A DNA stretch of 10,193 nucleotides, taken from Betaproteobacteria bacterium. Its GTDB lineage: Bacteria; Pseudomonadota; Gammaproteobacteria; Burkholderiales; SG8-39. Below are positions 5,528 to 10,193 of the stretch, in pieces (position 1 is the first letter of the stretch; every line of letters begins with the position of its first letter). The position numbers and the translations under genes are program-made. The notes below the pieces were generated by a model, which worked only from the letters and a program-made list of their open reading frames with translations, had not been told where the DNA came from and searched no databases. Location: the NCBI GenBank assembly GCA_009693345.1, contig SHXL01000093.1, positions 1-10,193 on the forward strand, given 5' to 3'.

Positions 5528-6346
5528 GTGAAGGCGAAACGCATCGCGGGCGCGCTGGGCGCCGAGCTGCGGGAAGTCGATCTTTCGGTTCCCCTGACCC
5601 AAAATCTTCTGCAGGAAGTCCGCAAGGCCTTTCTCGAGCACCTTGTCGTCTTTTTCCGCGACCAGCCGCTGACGCCGGAGCAGTTCATGTCCTTCGCCGG
5701 GCAGTTCGGCGAGCCGGTCGAGTACCCGATGGTGAAAGGCCTGGAGGGCTTTCCGAAGATCATCGAGGTGAAGAAACTCGAACACGAGCGCGTCACCTTC
5801 GGCGGCATCTGGCATACCGACACCGCCTACCTCGAGCGCCCGCCGATGGCCTCGATGCTGCTCGCGCGCGAAGTCCCGCCCGCCGGAGGCGACACGCTGT
5901 TTGCGAACATGTATCTCGCTTACGAGTCTTTATCCGACGGATTGAGTAAAATGCTTTCAAGCCTGAAGGCAATAAATACTTCCGCAAAAGCGGATGCATC
6001 GAAAACCCGCGAGGATCGGATAAGAACGGATGGGGCGACAATAGCCAGCTTCGTCGCCGAGCATCCCGTGGTGCGCACGCACCCGGAGACGGGGCGCAAG
6101 GCGCTGTACGTGAACTCGGGCCACACCGTGCGCTTCGCCGGCTGGACCGAGGAGGAAAGCGCGCCCCTGTTGAAGTATCTGTTCGATGTCCAGACCAGGC
6201 CTGAATTCACCTGCCGCTTCGTCTGGCAGCCGGGTTCCATTGCGCTGTGGGACAACCGCTGCGTGCAGCACAATCCGGTCAACGACTATCACGGCTACCG
6301 GCGCGTGATGCACCGCATTACACTGGCGGGAGATGTTCCGGCTTAG
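5528..6346 (+). CDS. TauD/TfdA-family Fe(II)/2-oxoglutarate-dependent dioxygenase
   Basis: This 272-residue enzyme has the family length and all expected iron and cosubstrate residues. His96 and Asp98 lie in the HTD motif (IWHTDTAY). The distal iron ligand is His248 in WDNRCVQHNPVNDY. The 2-oxoglutarate-binding arginines are Arg259 and Arg263 in RRVMHRITLAGD, corresponding to Arg266 and Arg270 of E. coli TauD. The N-terminal LGAELREVDLS segment is also typical. Members hydroxylate taurine, other sulfonates, 2,4-D or related acids using O2, releasing CO2 and succinate. The substrate cannot be assigned here. GTG 5528 is the only start that retains the conserved N-terminus; its ribosome binding site is weak (CGGGAC). 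The 3' end overlaps the ABC permease by 14 bases. The stretch 5920-6045 is unusually AT-rich compared with the rest of the gene. Confidence 0.9.
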   Translation: MKAKRIAGALGAELREVDLSVPLTQNLLQEVRKAFLEHLVVFFRDQPLTPEQFMSFAGQFGEPVEYPMVKGLEGFPKIIEVKKLEHERVTFGGIWHTDTAYLERPPMASMLLAREVPPAGGDTLFANMYLAYESLSDGLSKMLSSLKAINTSAKADASKTREDRIRTDGATIASFVAEHPVVRTHPETGRKALYVNSGHTVRFAGWTEEESAPLLKYLFDVQTRPEFTCRFVWQPGSIALWDNRCVQHNPVNDYHGYRRVMHRITLAGDVPA

Positions 6347-8792
6347 CTGTCTTCTCCTGGTTTTTCCGCTCAAGGGCCGCACGCTGCTCTCCATCCTGGG
6401 GATCGCACTCGGCGTCGCGCTCGGATTCGCCGTGCACCTTATCAACCGCGCCGCCGCCAACGAGCTGGCCGCGGGCGTGCGCACGCTGGCGGGCTCGGCC
6501 GACCTGGAGGTGCGCGGCGGTCGCGCCGGATTTCCCGAAGCGCTCTATGCGCAGCTCGCGCGCCTGCCGGGCGTCGCCGTGGCGAGCCCGGTGCTGGAGG
6601 CGGAGGCGGCGATCGCCGGCGGCACGAAGAGCATCCGCCTCATTGGCATCGACCCGCTGCGCGCTGCGCTGATCCAGCCGACATGGTTTGCGGATGAACC
6701 GGCGAAGCGCCTGGAGCTGTTGAAGCCGGACGTGGTTTTTCTTTCTTCCGGTGCAATTGAAAGTAAAACCCTGAAAATCATTTCAGGACTCAAAACAGTT
6801 GAATTCCAGGTCGCTGGCGTGCTTGAAGGCCTGCGCGGCGCCACGGCGCTCACCGACATCGCCACCGCACAGTGGCGGCTGGGGCGCCTGGGCGAGCTGA
6901 ACCGGATCGACCTGCGGCTCCAGCCGGGCGTGGATCGCGAGGCGATGCAGCGCCGCATCGCAGAGCTGCTGCCGCCGGGCGTGCACGTGGCCACGCTGGA
7001 CGCGGTCGAGGAGTCGGGCGCCAACCTGTCGCGCGCCTACCGCGTGAACCTGAACGTGCTGGCGCTGGTCGCGCTGTTCACGGGTGGTTTCCTGGTGTTC
7101 TCGGCGCAGGCGCTGGAAGTGGCGCGCCGGCGGCAGGAGCATGCATTGCTCCGGGTATTGGGCCTGAAGCGCGGTGGCGTTACGCGGCTGGTTCTCATCG
7201 AGGCGGCGGCCCTGGGCGCGCTGGGCGGCGCCCTGGGCGTCGCCATCGGCTACGGCCTCGCGATCGCCGCCGCGCGCGCCGGCGGGGCGGACCTCGGCGC
7301 GGGGTTCTTCCGCGGCGTGGCGCCGCAGATGGATTTTCCCGCGGCGAGCGGCCTGGCTTTTCTCGCCGGCGGCATCGCGGTGGCGCTGGCCGGCGCGCTG
7401 CTGCCGGCGCTCGACGCGGCGCACGCGGCGCCGGCGCAGGCGCTCAAGGCGGGCGACGAGCAGCGCATGTTCGGGCGCGCGGTGCGCCTGTGGCCGGGGG
7501 TGGCGTGCATCGGTCTTGCCGTCATTCTCGTTTTTTTCGAACCAATGAATGGCATTCCGGTCGCGGGCTACGCGGCAATCGCCTGCCTGCTTTTGGGCGG
7601 GATTTTTCTCATGCCCTGGTTTTCGGAATTCATCTTCAGGAAGATAAGGCCCAACAGGAACATCCCTTACACGCTGGCCCTGGCGCAGCTGCGGGGCGCG
7701 CCGGGACAGGCGATGGTGAGCCTGGCGGCGATCGTCGCGAGCTTTTCGCTGATGGCGGCGATGGCGATCATGGTGGTTTCGTTCCGCAGTTCGGTGGACG
7801 ATTGGCTGGGCGCGGCGCTGCCCGCCGAGCTTTATTTCCGCACCAGCCACGCGGGCGAGACGGCGTGGCTCGATGCGGCGATGGAAGCGCGCGTTCGGGC
7901 CTTGCCGCAGGTGGAGAGGGCCGTGTTCCTGCGCAGTGCCCGCGTCACGCTGCACCCGGCGAGGCCGGCGGTCGCGCTGCTCGCGCGCGATGGGTTGAAC
8001 CTGCAGTTTCCCGTGGTGGGAAAGCCGTATCAGAGAAAGGACGGGGATCCGCCCGCGGCGTGGATATCCGAGGCGGTGGCGGATCTATATGGATTTCATC
8101 CTGGAAATGAAATTCAGATTCCGATCGCAAACAAACAGTCCAAATTCATCGTGGCCGGCATCTGGCGCGATTACGCTCGCCAGCACGGCGCCATCGTGAT
8201 CGAGCGCGCCGCCTACGCCGCGCTGTCGGGCGACCGGCGTTCGAACGACGCGGCGTTGTGGCTCAAGCTAGGCGCCTCGGCGGCCGCGGTCGAGGCGGCG
8301 CTCAGGGCCATGCCCGGCGGCGGCGCGCTGGACATCGCGGCGCCGGGAGAGATCCGCACCGCCTCGCTCGCCCTCTTCGACCGCAGTTTCGCGGTGACCT
8401 ACGCGCTCGAGGCGGTGGCGGTGATCGTGGGCCTGTTCGGCCTGTCATCCAGCGTCGGCGCGATCGTGCTCGCGCGGCGGCGCGAGTTCGGCATGCTGCG
8501 TCACCTCGGAATGACGCGCGGGCAGATCGGAGCCATGCTCGCCGCCGAGGGCGGTCTGCTCGCGTTGCTGGGCGTCGCCGTCGGCCTCGCGCTGGGCGGC
8601 GCCATCGGCCTGATCCTGATCCACGTCGTCAACCGGCAGTCGTTCAACTGGAGCATGGACCTGCACGTGCCGTACCTGCTGCTGGCGGCGTTGTCCCTGG
8701 CGCTGATTCTCCTTGCGTCGTTGACTGCATTCCTGTCAGGCAGGGAGGCAACAGGAATGGGTCCCGTGAGAGCGGTGAAGGAGGACTGGTGA
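6333..8792 (+). CDS. FtsX-like/MacB-type ABC transporter permease with two FtsX domains
   Basis: This 819-residue inner-membrane protein has a duplicated FtsX plan. An N-terminal membrane segment (about 14-37, RTLLSILGIALGVALGFAV) is followed by a periplasmic MacB-like domain (about 40-235) and three membrane segments (about 238-260, 288-315, 338-362). Two central segments (about 387-404 and 408-429) and another (461-484) precede a second periplasmic domain (485-680). Three final segments lie at about 686-713, 738-765 and 779-802. Both FtsX units carry the cytoplasmic R-R-R-x-E-x-x-x-L-R-x-L-G-x-x-R-G loop (265-282 and 716-731). Relatives (LolC/E-like, YbbP, AttF/G) work with a separate ABC ATPase to move lipid-linked substrates or extract them from the membrane. 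No ATPase is encoded here. It overlaps the dioxygenase start-to-stop and the CrtC-like gene by GTGA, so all three are probably co-translated. Confidence 0.9.
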   Translation: MFRLSCLLLVFPLKGRTLLSILGIALGVALGFAVHLINRAAANELAAGVRTLAGSADLEVRGGRAGFPEALYAQLARLPGVAVASPVLEAEAAIAGGTKSIRLIGIDPLRAALIQPTWFADEPAKRLELLKPDVVFLSSGAIESKTLKIISGLKTVEFQVAGVLEGLRGATALTDIATAQWRLGRLGELNRIDLRLQPGVDREAMQRRIAELLPPGVHVATLDAVEESGANLSRAYRVNLNVLALVALFTGGFLVFSAQALEVARRRQEHALLRVLGLKRGGVTRLVLIEAAALGALGGALGVAIGYGLAIAAARAGGADLGAGFFRGVAPQMDFPAASGLAFLAGGIAVALAGALLPALDAAHAAPAQALKAGDEQRMFGRAVRLWPGVACIGLAVILVFFEPMNGIPVAGYAAIACLLLGGIFLMPWFSEFIFRKIRPNRNIPYTLALAQLRGAPGQAMVSLAAIVASFSLMAAMAIMVVSFRSSVDDWLGAALPAELYFRTSHAGETAWLDAAMEARVRALPQVERAVFLRSARVTLHPARPAVALLARDGLNLQFPVVGKPYQRKDGDPPAAWISEAVADLYGFHPGNEIQIPIANKQSKFIVAGIWRDYARQHGAIVIERAAYAALSGDRRSNDAALWLKLGASAAAVEAALRAMPGGGALDIAAPGEIRTASLALFDRSFAVTYALEAVAVIVGLFGLSSSVGAIVLARRREFGMLRHLGMTRGQIGAMLAAEGGLLALLGVAVGLALGGAIGLILIHVVNRQSFNWSMDLHVPYLLLAALSLALILLASLTAFLSGREATGMGPVRAVKEDW
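8778..8784 (+). promoter_or_regulatory. Near-consensus ribosome binding site deciding the GTG start at 8789
   Basis: AAGGAGG at 8778-8784 lies inside the end of the permease gene, four bases before GTG 8789. It fixes the start of the CrtC-like protein, whose frame stays open far upstream and would otherwise be ambiguous. Confidence 0.75.
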
Positions 8793-9766
8793 ACCGGAGG
8801 GACTTCGTTCTCGCGGGCCTGGCGTTTCCCCTCGTAACGCCGGACTACAAGCTGCAATTTCCACGCGACCATGGCGCCCATCCCGCCTTTCGGCAGGAGT
8901 GGTGGTATGTGACGGGATGGCTGAAGACGGCGCGCGGCGAGGACCTGGGCTTCCAGATCACCTTCTTCAGGTCGAGATTGAATATCGAAAACGCCAATCC
9001 CAGCGCCTTCACCCCGCGGCAGGTGATCCTCGCGCACGCGGCGCTCGCCGATCCGCGCCATGGCCGCCTGCGCCACGACCAGCGGGCCGCGCGCACCGCG
9101 CTCGACCTGGCGGGCAGCAGGGAAGGCGCGACGAAGGTTTGGGTGGATGACTGGTCTTTGGAATTGTCGGAGGAAAAGTACAGAGCGGGAATTAAAGCAA
9201 GGGATTTCTCTTTCGATCTTGAATTGGCTCCGGGTGTTTCGCTTGTGCTCCAAGGTGACAAAGGCTTTTCGAGAAAAGGCCACAAACCGGATGAAGCCAG
9301 CTACTACTACAGCCGCCCCCAGCTCGCCGTGAGCGGCACCGCCAACGGCGAGCGGGTAACGGGGACCGCGTGGCTGGATCACGAATGGTCGAGCAATTAC
9401 ATGGCGGCCGGCGCCACCGGCTGGGACTGGTGCGGCATCAATCTCGACGGCGGCGGTTCGCTGATGGCCTTCCGCATGCGCGGCACGGATGGCAAGACAG
9501 TCTTCGCGCCGCCCGGTGTTTCGTTTGAAGTTCTCAGGAAATGGAAATCCCCGCGTACTGGCACGGACTATCCCGTTTCGGTGCTTGTGAAAGCCAATGA
9601 AAGGGAATATCTCCTCGAGCCGCTCATGGATGACCAGGAAATGGATGTGCGGGCCAGCACGGGAACCATCTACTGGGAGGGCGCGGTCCGCGCATCGCAG
9701 GGAAATAGACAGGTCGGGAAGGGCTACCTCGAACTCACCGGTTACTGGCGGCCGATGAAGCTCTAG
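8789..9766 (+). CDS. CrtC/AttH lipocalin-like protein with a Tat signal (carotenoid 1,2-hydratase fold)
   Basis: The 325-residue product begins NRRDFVLAGLAFPLV, a short twin-arginine signal, so it should be exported folded to the periplasm or outer envelope. Family landmarks are HPAFRQEWWYVTGWL (31-45), LGFQITFFRSR (53-63), the SYYYSRPQL and G-TAWLDHEWSS boxes (171-179, 192-202) and GWDWCGINLDGG (211-222). The end reads GYLELTGYW (312-320). This is the two-lipocalin-domain fold of CrtC hydroxyneurosporene synthase and AttH. True CrtC adds water to carotenoids, but no carotenoid genes are nearby. The permease-CrtC/AttH pairing instead points to an attEFGH-like lipid or lipoprotein export system. 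Its start overlaps the permease stop (GTGA). The segment 9125-9300 drops sharply in GC. No clear terminator follows. Confidence 0.9.
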   Translation: MNRRDFVLAGLAFPLVTPDYKLQFPRDHGAHPAFRQEWWYVTGWLKTARGEDLGFQITFFRSRLNIENANPSAFTPRQVILAHAALADPRHGRLRHDQRAARTALDLAGSREGATKVWVDDWSLELSEEKYRAGIKARDFSFDLELAPGVSLVLQGDKGFSRKGHKPDEASYYYSRPQLAVSGTANGERVTGTAWLDHEWSSNYMAAGATGWDWCGINLDGGGSLMAFRMRGTDGKTVFAPPGVSFEVLRKWKSPRTGTDYPVSVLVKANEREYLLEPLMDDQEMDVRASTGTIYWEGAVRASQGNRQVGKGYLELTGYWRPMKL

Positions 9767-9908
9767 TCGAGAATGGCGCGACGCCGCCCCATTGGCGCAG
9801 GCCGATCGGTTCGCCGAGCATCGGCCGCGCCATGAGCCAGTTGCCAGACCACTGCAGCAGTGTCGCCAGGAGAACCAGCCATGCGGTGAACGAGAAACCC
9901 GGGCGCAT
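9735..9908 (-). pseudogene. Possible N-terminal fragment of an EamA/DMT-type permease
   Basis: On the minus strand an ATG at 9908 opens a 57-codon frame with mostly G/C third positions. It encodes FTAWLVLLATLLQWSGNWLMAR followed by GEPIGLRQWGG. The hydrophobic stretch with W-S-G-N-W and then GE..-P-I-G-L resembles the first membrane helix of EamA/DMT permeases (typically LLATLLWxGNxVxxR...GE-x-PP-x-xL). After about 45 residues the frame runs antisense into the end of the CrtC-like gene and stops, so at most one helix remains. It may be a remnant cut off by rearrangement, a small membrane protein, or chance. It explains most of the 163-base gap between the two plus-strand genes. Confidence 0.3.
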
Positions 9909-9917
9909 GACGCATGC

Positions 9918-9923
9918 TAATCT
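9918..9923 (+). promoter_or_regulatory. Candidate −10 box (TAATCT), possibly for a leaderless mRNA
   Basis: TAATCT in the context GCTAATCT ends six bases before the ATG at 9930, the same geometry as the box before the Bug gene. No ribosome binding site precedes that ATG. No matching −35 was found at 17 bp spacing. Confidence 0.35.
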
Positions 9924-9929
9924 CAAAAT

Positions 9930-10193
9930 ATGCCGCAGATTTCCGTCGCTGGCCACGCGCTGGAGTACGCCTGGATCGAAGGATCCAGACCGACGCTGGT
10001 TTTCCTGCACGAAGGGCTGGGATCGATCCGGCAATGGCGCGATTTTCCGGCGCAGGTGGCGCGCGTGACCGGCTGCCGCGCTCTGGTCTACGACCGTTAC
10101 GGCTACGGCAATTCAGATGTGCTGCGCGAAGCCAGGGTCGGCGTGGAGTTCATGCATGACGCGGCGTTGAACGAGCTGCCGGAGCTGCTGGAA
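9930..10193 (+). CDS. Alpha/beta-fold hydrolase, 5' part only (88 codons)
   Basis: The frame opens at ATG 9930 and continues without a stop to the window edge. The first 88 residues show the start of the alpha/beta-hydrolase core. These are a short N-terminal beta-hairpin (ISVAGHALEYAWIEGS), a strand into the oxyanion-hole motif LVFLHEGLGS (23-32), W36 and a helix, then the conserved ALVYDRYGYGNSD (51-63) after the next strand. The nucleophile elbow (G-x-S-x-G), the acid and the catalytic His would lie beyond the window. The HEGLGS variant is typical of a proteobacterial hydrolase group of mostly unassigned esterase-like proteins. The start lacks a ribosome binding site but has a −10-like box six bases upstream. 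It is separated from the CrtC-like gene by 163 bases and is probably a separate transcription unit. Confidence 0.85.
   Translation, partial: MPQISVAGHALEYAWIEGSRPTLVFLHEGLGSIRQWRDFPAQVARVTGCRALVYDRYGYGNSDVLREARVGVEFMHDAALNELPELLE

Noticed and set aside
6783..8110. Long alternative frames on both strands within the permease gene
   Set aside because: Both are Arg/Gly/Ala-rich shadows; the permease frame has membrane segments and the duplicated FtsX loop motifs.
8789..9766. Naming the lipocalin-like gene crtC and inferring carotenoid synthesis
   Set aside because: The fold matches CrtC/AttH, but no other carotenoid gene is present and the permease neighbour favours an AttH-like role.
9767..9929. 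Possible terminator after the CrtC-like gene
   Set aside because: There are GC-rich partial inverted repeats around GCCGATCGG and CATCGGC, but no uninterrupted stem followed by a T-tract.

Overview
The window is a densely packed, GC-rich stretch in which every supported intact gene lies on the plus strand. It looks like a betaproteobacterium of the Burkholderiales type. The main hints are an orphan tripartite-tricarboxylate-transporter binding protein (Bug family), a TauD/TfdA dioxygenase, a D-aminoacylase-like amidohydrolase, GC-rich codon choice, and −10 boxes of the form GCTAnnnT close to start codons. Genus cannot be read from the sequence.

Layout. (1) 1-814: two small exported proteins made almost entirely of charged, lysine/alanine-rich helical repeats. 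One has 11-residue repeats and the other has heptads. They are separated by a strong intrinsic terminator preceded by a second perfect hairpin. (2) 873-1273: a ParE/RelE-type toxin whose partner antitoxin retains only its toxin-binding C-terminal half. (3) 1277-4065: a tightly spaced run of an MDR-family NADPH:quinone reductase-like enzyme, a 48-residue arginine-rich small ORF and a D-aminoacylase-family amidohydrolase. (4) 4086-5042: a Bug solute-binding protein, with a possible leaderless start. (5) 5099-5504: two very short genes with excellent ribosome binding sites that look like N-terminal or shortened remnants, one an exported possibly cupin-like leader and the other a cytidylate-kinase-like protein. 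(6) 5528-9766: a TauD/TfdA dioxygenase, an FtsX/MacB-type ABC permease and a Tat-exported CrtC/AttH lipocalin-like protein, joined by overlapping stop/start codons. (7) 9767-10193: a minus-strand fragment resembling the start of an EamA/DMT permease, then the first 88 codons of an alpha/beta hydrolase that runs off the window.

How the genes may work together. The amidohydrolase, Bug protein and dioxygenase fit the scavenging-catabolism gene sets common in soil and aquatic Burkholderiales, with no obvious single pathway. The permease plus CrtC/AttH pair is a recognised association (attEFGH-like) normally completed by an ABC ATPase, which is not present here. No convincing new multi-gene system is visible. 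The most unusual signals are the several shortened genes, the substituted metal ligands in the amidohydrolase, and sharp low-GC patches inside otherwise GC-rich genes.
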